DNA of 64,000 bases, taken from NCBI RefSeq assembly GCF_052161615.1, contig NZ_CP197417.1:2108001-2172000 (forward strand). Reading direction: 5' to 3'. Position 1 is the first letter of the stretch; each line of letters opens with the position of its first letter. This DNA comes from Aeoliella sp052161615 (GTDB lineage Bacteria > Planctomycetota > Planctomycetia > Pirellulales > Lacipirellulaceae). The notes under the pieces were generated by a model. It did not search any database and was not told the origin of the DNA. It worked only from the letters and a program-made list of their open reading frames with translations. A program made the position numbers and the translations under genes. Positions 29,084 through 36,602 of the stretch are shown here, one piece after another.

Positions 29084-29157
29084 TGGGTGCGCCAAGACTC
29101 GAACTTGGGACCTCAGCCTTATCAGGGCTGCGCTCTAACCAACTGAGCTACGCACCC
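29084..29157 (-). tRNA. tRNA-Ile (anticodon GAT)
   Basis: A 74-nt cloverleaf with acceptor GGGTGCG/CGCACCC, anticodon arm CAGCC-CTGATAA-GGCTG, and a perfect T stem CCAAG/CTTGG around TTCGAGT. With tRNA-Ala 91 bp downstream it forms the Ile-Ala pair usually found in rRNA spacers, but no rRNA gene flanks it here. Confidence 0.96.
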
Positions 29158-29426
29158 GCTTATGCCTACCAACTAGTGGCAAGTCCAGTATTTTAGGTTC
29201 GGGACGCCCGGTGTCAAAGGGCCCCGCCCCCGAAGAAATCGAGTTTTCTCCAGTCATTTTCCAGCGGGGTGCGGATTGTCCCTGTTGTAACGCGGGCGGT
29301 TTTCCTACGGACATTGACCTAGCCGCGGCCCTGGAGGTTCGATAATCTTCGCCGCTCCGCGCGGAGTGCCGCGCCCGGTAGGTCAGGTCCCTCGCGCCCG
29401 GCTTTGTGTATTAGAAGGAATTTGCC

Positions 29427-31343
29427 ATGCATTTCGCTCGCCCGCCCTTTGTTTTCGCCAGCGTCGTGGTGACGCTAGCCGCTTCGTCCGTGGCCTCGGC
29501 CGCGGCCCCCACGGCGCGTCAGGCGCTGGGGCTCAAGCCGATTCAAACGAACGTCGAGTACGATCAGCCCGCCGAGGCCGATCTCGATAAGTGCACCATC
29601 CAACCCGCCAAAGTTGAAGGAAAGACCGCGTGGGTGGTGAGCGATCCGCGTGGCCAAGTGCTCCGCCGATTCAGCGACACCAACGGCGACAACGTGGTGG
29701 ATACTTGGAGCTACTTCAAGAGTGGCATGGAGGTTTATCGCGACATCGACGCCGACTACAACGGCAAGGCCGATCAGTACCGCTGGTTCCACACCGCCGG
29801 CACCCGCTGGGGCATGGACCGCGATCAGAATGGCAAGATCGATAGCTGGAAGCAGATCTCGCCCTACGAAGTGGCCGAAGTAGCGGTCGAGGCGATCAAG
29901 AAGGGCGACGTCGCGCTGTACGCCACGCTGCTCCCCGCTGGTAACGAGTTCGAGCAACTCGGTCTGACGGGGGACCTGAAGACTCAAACCACGGCAGACC
30001 TCCGCAAGGCTCAGTCGGAGTTTGCGAAGTTCGCCAAGGAACAAAAGGTCGTGGGGGCGAACACTCGCTTCCTCGACTTCGGGGCTAGCCGTCCGGCGAC
30101 GGTTCCGGCTGGTGCCGAAGGTGCCACGAAGGACCTCCATGTCTACGAGAACGTTTCGGCCCTGGTCGACAACGCCGGCAAGCCCGAACAAGTTTACCTC
30201 GGTGCGATGGTTCAGATCGGCGACACTTGGCGTTTGATTGGTTTGCCGACTGTTACCGATTCGCGGGAAGCTTCGAGCCTGATCTCGTTGCCATCGGCTG
30301 AGACTGTAGTGGCCGGTGCCGATGCCGCAAACGCCCCCACCGCCGAGATGCAGGCGCAGCTTGCTGAGCTGGAGAAACTCGACGCGGAACTTGGCGGCAC
30401 GAACGAACAACAGATTGCCGTGACCAAGAAGCGTTTGGAAGTGCTGAGCAAGCTCGCCGCGGCGAGTCCCGCGGGTCCCGAGCGCGAGCAGTGGCAACGC
30501 CAGCAAGCCGACATGCTGAGCGCGGCGGTGCAGACAATGCAGTACGTCGAAGCGATTGGCGAGATTGAAAAGCTGGCCGCGCAGCTGAAGCAAGAGAAGG
30601 CTTCGGAAGAACTGCAAGCTCACGTCGAGTTCCGGCGGCTGTGGTCGGAATACGTGAAGGCTCAGCTCGATCCGAAGGCCGACTACGCGAAGATTCGCGA
30701 GAACTGGCTGGCGTCGCTGGAGAAGTTTGCGACCGACTACCCGAACGTTCCCGACACGGCCGAGGCGATGCTTCAGCTCGGTATGGAACAGGAGTTCTCG
30801 GGCGAGGACGAAGCGGCGATCGAGTGGTACACCAAACTGGGCAAGAGCTTCCCAACGACCGACGCCGGTAAGAAGGCGCAGGGCGCGATTCGCCGTCTAG
30901 GTTCGATTGGTAAGGTCCTGCCGCTGCAGGGCAATGCCGTGGGTGGTGGCAACGTGGACCTCGCGGGCTATCGCCGCAAGTTCGTGCTGATTCACTACTG
31001 GGCGACTTGGTGCGAGCCGTGCAAGGAAGACATTGTCGAGCTGAAGAAGCTGCATCAGCAATACGCTTCGCGTGGCTTCGACATTATCGGCGTGAACCTC
31101 GACAGCAACGTCAAGCAAGCCGAGCAGTACTTGGCTCAGAATCGTCTGCCGTGGAAGCACGTGTACGACGAAGGTGGTCTCGATGGCCGACTCGCGAACG
31201 AGATGGGTGTGATGACGCTGCCCCTGATGGTCCTGGTGGACGACAAGGGCCAGGTGGCTAATCGCAACATTCACGTCACCGAACTCGATAGCGAGCTGAA
31301 GCGAGTCCTTACCAAGACTCCGCAGGTAACTCGCCGTCCGTAA
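29427..31343 (+). CDS. Exported TlpA/ResA-like thioredoxin protein with long N-terminal domain
   Basis: A 638-residue exported protein (signal peptide 1-25). Residues about 70-145 have Asp-loop repeats (DTNGDNVVDTWSYF, DADYNGKADQYRWF, DRDQNGKIDSWKQI) resembling calcium-binding EF-hand-like loops. The middle is helical (about 320-500) with a TPR-like segment. The C-terminal 130 residues are a TlpA-type thioredoxin domain with active site C529-E-P-C532 (WATWCEPCK) and the cis-Pro segment MTLPLMVLV. It probably reduces or isomerises disulfides in envelope proteins. This long multi-domain form is common in planctomycetes. GAAGGA precedes the ATG, and a strong terminator follows. Confidence 0.88.
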   Translation: MHFARPPFVFASVVVTLAASSVASAAAPTARQALGLKPIQTNVEYDQPAEADLDKCTIQPAKVEGKTAWVVSDPRGQVLRRFSDTNGDNVVDTWSYFKSGMEVYRDIDADYNGKADQYRWFHTAGTRWGMDRDQNGKIDSWKQISPYEVAEVAVEAIKKGDVALYATLLPAGNEFEQLGLTGDLKTQTTADLRKAQSEFAKFAKEQKVVGANTRFLDFGASRPATVPAGAEGATKDLHVYENVSALVDNAGKPEQVYLGAMVQIGDTWRLIGLPTVTDSREASSLISLPSAETVVAGADAANAPTAEMQAQLAELEKLDAELGGTNEQQIAVTKKRLEVLSKLAAASPAGPEREQWQRQQADMLSAAVQTMQYVEAIGEIEKLAAQLKQEKASEELQAHVEFRRLWSEYVKAQLDPKADYAKIRENWLASLEKFATDYPNVPDTAEAMLQLGMEQEFSGEDEAAIEWYTKLGKSFPTTDAGKKAQGAIRRLGSIGKVLPLQGNAVGGGNVDLAGYRRKFVLIHYWATWCEPCKEDIVELKKLHQQYASRGFDIIGVNLDSNVKQAEQYLAQNRLPWKHVYDEGGLDGRLANEMGVMTLPLMVLVDDKGQVANRNIHVTELDSELKRVLTKTPQVTRRP

Positions 31344-31371
31344 GGATTGCGAAGATACCGAATGCAACAAA

Positions 31372-31417
31372 AAAACCACGCGTCCTTCGAGAAAGGACGC
31401 GTGGTTTTATTTTTTTT
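31372..31417 (+). terminator. Rho-independent terminator of the TlpA-like gene
   Basis: AAAACCACGCGTCCTT (31372-31387) pairs with AAGGACGCGTGGTTTT (31393-31408) over a 5-nt loop, followed by ATTTTTTTT. The A/T-rich arms make it potentially bidirectional; a small minus-strand gene ends 46 bp downstream. Confidence 0.92.
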
Positions 31418-31462
31418 CGGGGGGCTCTACTAGCGCGTTGCACTTGAAGTGCGAAACGCAAG

Positions 31463-31666
31463 CTAGATCGAGTAGCGACGATTCGATCGAGCGGCAATGC
31501 CACAGCCGGGCGAGGCGACGGGCTTGCGGCCACGCTTGCGGATGGCTTTCGCCGATCGCTTGCGGGCGTACTGAAGGGGTTGATCGTCGTTGAAGTTATC
31601 GTTTTCGGCTGCATCGACCAGGCCGACGCGGAGAGCGTAATCGATATTGCGAGTTCCGTAAGTCAT
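31463..31666 (-). CDS. Small basic hypothetical protein, 67 aa
   Basis: A short frame with a polar N-terminal half (MTYGTRNIDYALRVGLVDAAEN) and a very basic C-terminal half (RKRSAKAIRKRGRKPVAS). It ends SNRRYSI, with a single Cys. GGAG and AGGA lie 4-15 nt before the ATG. It converges on the TlpA-like gene across a bidirectional terminator. The charge could mean nucleic-acid binding, but there is no family evidence. Confidence 0.5.
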   Translation of the reverse strand: MTYGTRNIDYALRVGLVDAAENDNFNDDQPLQYARKRSAKAIRKRGRKPVASPGCGIAARSNRRYSI

Positions 31667-32728
31667 GGCTCCATCATTCCTATCGTGACAACTACTGGAT
31701 TAGCGTTCCTGACTGTGTTTGTCGTTCTCATCCGATCGTGGGATCTTCGAGGTGCGGTTCCCCGAACGGTCTTGCGATGGCTCACTTGTGCATGGGCTAA
31801 AAGGCCGCTCCATCGCCAAACTGTCCGCACACCGCTGCTCACCAGATGCAAGCGGTGTACCAAACGGCCTGGATCGGCAGTAGTTCAATACGTGCCCCGA
31901 CTGACTTGCTCCGAATCCGCCAATTCCGGCGAAACCACGGCTCACGCGGTCGGGCAGAAATGTGAAGAAAAGTTTGCGCGCCCGCAAGCGATCCGCATGA
32001 CTCCTCACGAAAACAGTGAGTCGGTAGGAAGGCGGCTTAACTTGTTAACTTGGCTGGAGTTACGGCGTACAACGCTTGGGTCTAGCAGCTTTCGGTTTGT
32101 TGGCTCGCGGCCGAACAACGCTTTCAACTGCTGACTATCAAAGGGTTTAATGCCGATCCACGCGCATGGTGAAACAGTTTCACCATTTTGGTGAAAGCAA
32201 TCAGAGCCGATCGGGACATAGAATCTCCCCGATTCGTCGCGAGAGCGCAGGTTGCCTTTGCGCGGTACCGCGCCCGACTGTCGGAGCCGTTCCGTGGTCG
32301 CGATCCGACACCCGACCCTGAGAGTGGGGTAATTCGTTCGCGCAAGGATTCGGCCGCCGGCGTCAGCGGGCGGGGCATCGGAGCACGCGCAAGGCCCGAA
32401 ATTCGGCGGTTTCGCCGGCATTTCGCTTGTGGTGCGCTTCGTATTTTTACGTGCCAGCTGAGCGATGGCACTCGACTACCTGCTCCCCAATTTGGCCTCG
32501 GAGCGTGTGCGCTCGTGCGGACCGTGGGAGGTCAACTTGATTTCGACCTGCGCAGGCGCATGAGCGCGCGCAGACCGCTGAAGACTTCAAAGCAACCGCT
32601 GTGCCATAGTCCGCAACATTGGTTCAGGGCCACTTTGGGGAGGCGAATCGATGTTGACCCATTCGGGCGATTCGTCATAAGCTCTGGCCTCCACTCACCC
32701 GTGCGCCCCGCCTGGAGATCCCACCTCG
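31667..32728. other. 1.06-kb region without a supported gene
   Basis: Several frames are open here on both strands, but none shows a domain, a signal peptide or a good ribosome site. The composition is mixed, and it may contain a decayed gene. One notable structure is a triple alternating heptamer at 32168-32196. Confidence 0.45.
32168..32196. promoter_or_regulatory. Alternating GGTGAAA/TTTCACC heptamer triplet
   Basis: GGTGAAA (32168-32174), its exact reverse complement TTTCACC (32178-32184) and GGTGAAA again (32190-32196) occur within 29 bp, with 3- and 5-nt spacers. Either neighbouring pair can form a 7-bp hairpin, so the site has two mutually exclusive folds or could be a multi-site operator. 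The nearest downstream gene is 530 bp away, which weakens a simple operator reading. Confidence 0.35.
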
Positions 32729-33055
32729 ATGGAAACCGCCCTGTTGCTCCCTCCCCATTTTTGGGTGGTTGTCCATATCGTGGGTATCGCCCTGGCGGTT
32801 TCGAGCCGCAGCCATTTGGGGCCCATGTGTGCCCTGTGCACCAACTTTCTGATGACGCTATCGATGGTGTCCGTTGGTTTGGTGGCAGTGGTTGGGTTTC
32901 TAACGCAGCAGCCTTTTTGGGCTGCTTCCGGGTGTACGCTCGGCTTGATGGCGGTCGTGATGTGTTTCGAAGGCAATCGCCACGAGCCCGATCGCGTGCT
33001 GCAAGCTTTTGCCCTGAGCGATGAGCCGCTGGGCGCGACTTGGCAGGACTGCTAG
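32729..33055 (+). CDS. Small membrane protein, 108 aa
   Basis: Three hydrophobic segments (about residues 8-26, 38-58 and 64-82) are followed by a short soluble tail, NRHEPDRVLQAFALSDEPLGATWQDC. Three Cys lie near the helices (MCALC and the segment before MAVVMCF). I do not recognise the family. A longer overlapping frame (32188-33024) in another phase is not supported. No clear ribosome site precedes the ATG. Confidence 0.5.
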   Translation: METALLLPPHFWVVVHIVGIALAVSSRSHLGPMCALCTNFLMTLSMVSVGLVAVVGFLTQQPFWAASGCTLGLMAVVMCFEGNRHEPDRVLQAFALSDEPLGATWQDC

Positions 33056-33301
33056 GCCTCGGTGCTAGTGTCTGGTGCTAGCGTTCGCGCACGAAATGAT
33101 CGGCAAAACCGGAAAAAAACTCCCCTCCGCTACCACCGGTAGCCGAAGTCTATAGCGTCGCCTCGTAGGCGCACTTTTCGAGGTGCATCACGAGAGCGCC
33201 ATCGTTCAATGCTCGAGTCCCGACGAAGTGGGTCGGGCTGAAGTTGGTGGTCCCCTGCCCCGCAGAATCCACTAGCTCACTAAAACCTAGGAGGGGGGAA
33301 A

Positions 33302-34180
33302 ATGGGAAGGCGTTCGATTCATTTCGTTTACGCCTGCGCGCTACTGGTAGCTACGGCTACCAGCGCGGTTCGGGCGCAAACGCCCGAGGACACCGCCATG
33401 GCGCAGCAGGTGGCCGGCTCGATTAAATCGAGCGGGCAACTGTCCAACTACCGGCTTGGCGTAAAGTACCAAGACGGTGTTGCTTGGCTGCTGGGCTCGG
33501 TTTCCAGCGTGGAACAGGAGCAGAAGGCGATTGAGCTTGCCAGCACAGTCGCCGGCGTGGATCAAGTGATCTCGAAGCTTGAGATCGCAGGCCAGAGCGA
33601 AACGCTGGTTTCGCCCGAAGCCGAAGTTGCCAAGGCCGCACCGGCCACCGAGCAGAACTTCGAGCTTGCCAGCACCGAGACGATGTCGCAGCCGGTCGCT
33701 CAGCCTCGTATGGCCCAATCGCCAGTGATGCAGCGTCCGATGATGCAGCGTCCCATGGGGCAGCAAATGCCTCGTCCCATGAGCCCGCAGCAAGCCTCGG
33801 CGATTCGTGCCGCCGGCGGTCCGATGGGACCTCAGGGTGGTCCGATGCCTGCTAGCTACTGCGGTCCTTGCCAAGGGGGCGGCGGCATGGGCATGGGTAT
33901 GGGTGGTGGCATGGGTCCGCAACCGTCGGGATACGTTCCCGGTGGCGGTGGTGGCCCGAGCTACGACAACGCCAACATGCCGAACTACGCTTGGCCTAGC
34001 TACGCAGCCTATCCTAACTACGCTGCGGTGACTTATCCCAAGCAGTACTCGCCCACCGCGTGGCCGTATATTGGTCCCTTCTATCCCTATCCCCAGGTTC
34101 CTCTGGGATGGCGGAAGGTCACCCTGGAATGGGATGACGGCTGGTGGAATCTCGACTTCAGCCACGCCAAGACTCAATGA
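33302..34180 (+). CDS. Exported BON-domain protein with Met/Gly/Pro-rich tail
   Basis: A 292-residue protein with a signal peptide (1-25, VRAQ-TPED). A BON domain (about 30-95, QVAGSIKSSGQLSNYRLGVKYQDGVAWLLGSV) follows; this fold binds phospholipid or is found in envelope-stress proteins. Residues 130-240 are low complexity, rich in Met, Pro, Gln and Gly (MQRPMMQRPMGQQMPRPM; GMGMGMGGGMG). The C-terminal 60 residues are aromatic (WPSYAAYPNYAAV; WRKVTLEWDDGWWNLDF). A very strong AGGAGGGGGG ribosome site precedes the ATG, suggesting high expression. It is followed by a UUCG-looped terminator. It is probably an envelope or wall protein. Confidence 0.82.
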   Translation: MGRRSIHFVYACALLVATATSAVRAQTPEDTAMAQQVAGSIKSSGQLSNYRLGVKYQDGVAWLLGSVSSVEQEQKAIELASTVAGVDQVISKLEIAGQSETLVSPEAEVAKAAPATEQNFELASTETMSQPVAQPRMAQSPVMQRPMMQRPMGQQMPRPMSPQQASAIRAAGGPMGPQGGPMPASYCGPCQGGGGMGMGMGGGMGPQPSGYVPGGGGGPSYDNANMPNYAWPSYAAYPNYAAVTYPKQYSPTAWPYIGPFYPYPQVPLGWRKVTLEWDDGWWNLDFSHAKTQ

Positions 34181-34204
34181 GCCTAGGTGCTAGCGATGAT
34201 ACAG

Positions 34205-34241
34205 AGCTCGGCCTCTCTTCGGAGAGGCCGAGCTTTTTTTG
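34205..34241 (+). terminator. Rho-independent terminator with a TTCG tetraloop
   Basis: AGCTCGGCCTCTC (34205-34217) and GAGAGGCCGAGCT (34222-34234) form a perfect 13-bp stem closed by the very stable TTCG loop, followed by TTTTTTT. It ends the BON-domain gene. Confidence 0.95.
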
Positions 34242-34471
34242 TTGCGGAAGAGCGAGCTGTGGATAGGGGGCGGGGTGGAGCGCGGTGGCCGGTGCTTGCA
34301 TAGATGCATGCACCGATGACGCGCAGGAAATTTTTTCGTCAAAATCCAAAGAACCCGCAAGATCCACCCAGATTATCTCGATAACTACTGCAACGACTCG
34401 TTCGCGTGAGCGTTCGGGGCTTATCCAAAATCTCATCCGGCAGTTCTCTGTTCGCAATCAAAGGTTGATCC

Positions 34472-35083
34472 ATGCAACCGACCATTCAAGTAACGTACAC
34501 AACTTCTCGTGCCGCCAAGCTGGTCATGGGCTTGGTGATCGGCGCGGTGTCGCTCTCCAGCTCGGGCTGCTTCTGGGGTCTTACGACCTTCGGTCCCAGC
34601 CTGGGCATGCTCGCGATTCCCGTTCCTGTTAGCCCGTACTTCCAGAAGAAGAAGGAAGACGAGTTCTGGGCCAAGGAACGCTACGAGCGTGTTCCGATCC
34701 TCGGACCGATCACCTCGGGCATGGAGCCGATCGCGCTGGATCCTCCGAGCGACGACGAAGTGATGGTTGCTATGGAGAAGGCCAACCCGGTACAAGGCAA
34801 CTGGCCGTTCCTGTACGAGCGGAATCGTAACAACGTCCGCATCGTGAAGGAGAAGATCGCCGACTACGTCGATCCGCCTCGCCAGTACCCGCTGATCGGC
34901 CCTGCTCAGCAGCATCACGCTCACTACAAGTGCACCGTCTACTACGAAGACGTTCGCAACGTCGGCTGGCCCGTGCCGCACCGCCTGGTGGACGAAGATG
35001 CCCGCGAAGTGCTTTACATCGACCATAACCACCTTCACATGGTGGGCAACGTCGGCGAACTGGAATGCACGCCGGCTCAATAA
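34472..35083 (+). CDS. Planctomycete lipoprotein, unknown function
   Basis: A 203-residue protein with a lipoprotein signal (hydrophobic 16-32, lipobox SSGC with Cys at 33). A second weakly hydrophobic stretch (GLTTFGPSLGMLAIPVPVSPYF) is followed by a soluble Pro- and Tyr-rich part containing ERVPILGPITSGMEPIALDPPSDDEV and HHAHYKCTVYYEDVRNVGWPVPH. I have no functional family for it. It precedes the ExbB/ExbD cluster on the same strand, and a hairpin follows its stop. Confidence 0.7.
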   Translation: MQPTIQVTYTTSRAAKLVMGLVIGAVSLSSSGCFWGLTTFGPSLGMLAIPVPVSPYFQKKKEDEFWAKERYERVPILGPITSGMEPIALDPPSDDEVMVAMEKANPVQGNWPFLYERNRNNVRIVKEKIADYVDPPRQYPLIGPAQQHHAHYKCTVYYEDVRNVGWPVPHRLVDEDAREVLYIDHNHLHMVGNVGELECTPAQ

Positions 35084-35130
35084 GGCCTGGAGCGTTAGCT
35101 TCGCGAACCGTTGTCAATTCGAACTGCCCC

Positions 35131-35160
35131 CTAGCCCCGATTCTGATCGATCGGGGCTAG
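35131..35160 (+). terminator. Hairpin after the lipoprotein gene, no T-run
   Basis: CTAGCCCCGAT (35131-35141) pairs with ATCGGGGCTAG (35150-35160) over an 8-nt loop. No T-run follows, so it may be a weak terminator, an attenuator or a processing site ahead of exbB. Confidence 0.45.
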
Positions 35161-35181
35161 TGGCATGAACCGAGGCCTCCC

Positions 35182-35862
35182 ATGCTACTTGCTCAAGCGC
35201 CCGAGATTCCCACCAAAAGCCTGCTCGAGATGCTGCTGGGAGGCGGCATCAGCGTGTGGCCTATCATCTTTGCGTCGTTTGTTCTGGCAGTAGTCGTCTT
35301 CGAACGGCTGTTCGCACTACGGAAGAAACGAGTCCTGCCCAGTGCGTTCATCCATTGCTTTTTGTCGCAAGTGGAAGATGGCACGCTCGATCGCCACGAG
35401 GCGCTAGAGTTCTGCGAAAGCGATCCCAGCCATATGGCCCGCGTATTTGCGGCGGGCGTACGGAAGTGGGGCAAGCCGGCGGTGGAAGTCGAGCAGGCAA
35501 TACTCGACGAAGGCGAACGGACCGCCAACGTGCTTCGCAAGTTCCTGCGCGTCATTAACGGTGTGTCGACGGTCTGCCCGCTGCTTGGTCTGCTTGGCAC
35601 GGTGTGCGGCATGATCACCGCGTTCAACGCCATTGCCGGCAGCGACGCGATGGGCCGTCCCGAGTTGCTCGCGGGCGGTATTAGCGAAGCACTGCTGTCG
35701 ACGGCCGCGGGACTGTTCGTCGCTATCCCGGCGCTCGTCATCTACCTGTACTTCGTGGGTCGCGTCGACATGCTGGTGATGCAAATCGACCAGCATGGCC
35801 AGGAGTTGGTGAATTTGATCTCTGCGGAAGCGAGTCAGACGAAGAAGAAAAAAGCAGCGTAG
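35182..35862 (+). CDS. exbB: ExbB/TolQ/MotA-family proton channel subunit
   Basis: A 226-residue inner-membrane protein of the proton-driven ExbB-ExbD energiser. A first helix (about 22-42) is followed by a cytoplasmic domain with AVEVEQAILDEGERTANVLRKFLRVINGVSTV. A helix pair follows (PLLGLLGTVCGMITAFNAIA and GISEALLSTAAGLFVAIPALVIYLYF), the MotA/TolQ/ExbB signature. The tail is basic (SQTKKKKAA). It works with the ExbD-like protein 246 bp downstream and probably with the TonB-like fusion after it. The gap contains a repeat pair, unusual inside such a cluster. Confidence 0.9.
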   Translation: MLLAQAPEIPTKSLLEMLLGGGISVWPIIFASFVLAVVVFERLFALRKKRVLPSAFIHCFLSQVEDGTLDRHEALEFCESDPSHMARVFAAGVRKWGKPAVEVEQAILDEGERTANVLRKFLRVINGVSTVCPLLGLLGTVCGMITAFNAIAGSDAMGRPELLAGGISEALLSTAAGLFVAIPALVIYLYFVGRVDMLVMQIDQHGQELVNLISAEASQTKKKKAA

Positions 35863-35875
35863 GACACGGCGGGGG

Positions 35876-36007
35876 TGTCATCCTGGAGGATCCCCAGCGA
35901 CTGAAGGATCTCCTCTGCCATCATGGAACGTTCGAGCTACTCTTCGTAGGAAATCACATCTAAATGCAAACGAGATCCTTCGCTCGCCTAGGCTCCCTCA
36001 GGATGAC
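35876..36007. repeat. Inverted pair of the 36-bp dispersed repeat (copies 4 and 5)
   Basis: Copy 4 (35876-35911, TGTCATCCTGGAGGATCCCC...) and copy 5 (35973-36007, inverted) enclose a 61-bp interior. This 132-bp unit sits between exbB and exbD and could fold into one hairpin in the transcript. Confidence 0.75.
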
Positions 36008-36020
36008 GTAGTTCGATTTG

Positions 36021-36052
36021 CTTACTCACTTACTCACTTACTCACTTACTTA
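36021..36052 (+). repeat. Tandem CTTACTCA octamer array
   Basis: Three perfect CTTACTCA units (36021-36044) and a variant CTTACTTA. They lie between the 36-bp repeat pair and the 29-bp repeat. Confidence 0.7.
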
Positions 36053-36063
36053 ACTGCGACATT

Positions 36064-36092
36064 ACCACGGCCCTGACGGGCCCCGCTCGCCT
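36064..36092. repeat. 29-bp dispersed repeat, copy 2
   Basis: Exact copy of 15017-15045 (ACCACGGCCCTGACGGGCCC...). It is preceded by an inverted GTAATGTCGCA fragment (36055-36065) and ends 17 bp before the exbD start. Confidence 0.75.
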
Positions 36093-36108
36093 TGGGATGA
36101 AATAATCT

Positions 36109-36549
36109 GTGCCTCTTAAGACCATCCAAGACGATCAGATTCAGTTGAACTTGACGCCGATGATCGACGTCGTGTTCCTGCTGATTCTATTCTTCATGGT
36201 GGCGACGAAGTTCACCGAGGAGAGCCACCACATCGAGCTGGAGCTGCCCAAGGTCGCGAACGCGGGCGAGGCGGCAGTGGTCAAGAAACCGCGGGCGGTC
36301 ACGGTGTTTGCCGATGGTCGATTGGAGCTCGATGGCGAGCCTGTCGATCGCAATGCACTGGTAACCCTTCTTGGGGCTGCTCGCCAGGCGACGCCCGATC
36401 TCGACGTCGTCTTGCACGGCGACGCGAACTGTCCGTTCCAGCACGTGGCCGACGCGCTGGCCGCATGCCATGAAGCGCACGTGACACAAATTGGCATTAC
36501 CGTCGAACTTGCGACGGCGATGAGCAAATCGGGCGCCACGAAACGTTAG
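36109..36549 (+). CDS. exbD: ExbD/TolR-family energiser subunit
   Basis: A 146-residue protein with a single N-terminal transmembrane helix carrying the essential proton-path Asp, D20 in LTPMIDVVFLLILFFMVAT. A periplasmic domain with the usual beta-alpha pattern follows (ITVELATAM near the end). The start is a GTG at 36109. It partners the ExbB-like protein upstream, and a TonB-like fusion protein begins 54 bp downstream. Its length is normal for the family. Confidence 0.92.
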   Translation: MPLKTIQDDQIQLNLTPMIDVVFLLILFFMVATKFTEESHHIELELPKVANAGEAAVVKKPRAVTVFADGRLELDGEPVDRNALVTLLGAARQATPDLDVVLHGDANCPFQHVADALAACHEAHVTQIGITVELATAMSKSGATKR

Positions 36550-36602
36550 CTCGCCTCCCCTATGTTCGGAGAAATGACGAAACTCCCCAACGAGTTCCAA
36601 GC

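Noticed and set aside
29280..29420. Promoter TTGACC...GATAAT ahead of the TlpA-like gene
   Set aside because: The spacer is about 21 bp, too long for a normal sigma70 promoter.
32188..33024. 278-codon frame in the gene-poor stretch
   Set aside because: Arg-rich composition, no domain, no ribosome site, and it conflicts with the better-supported small membrane protein at 32729-33055.
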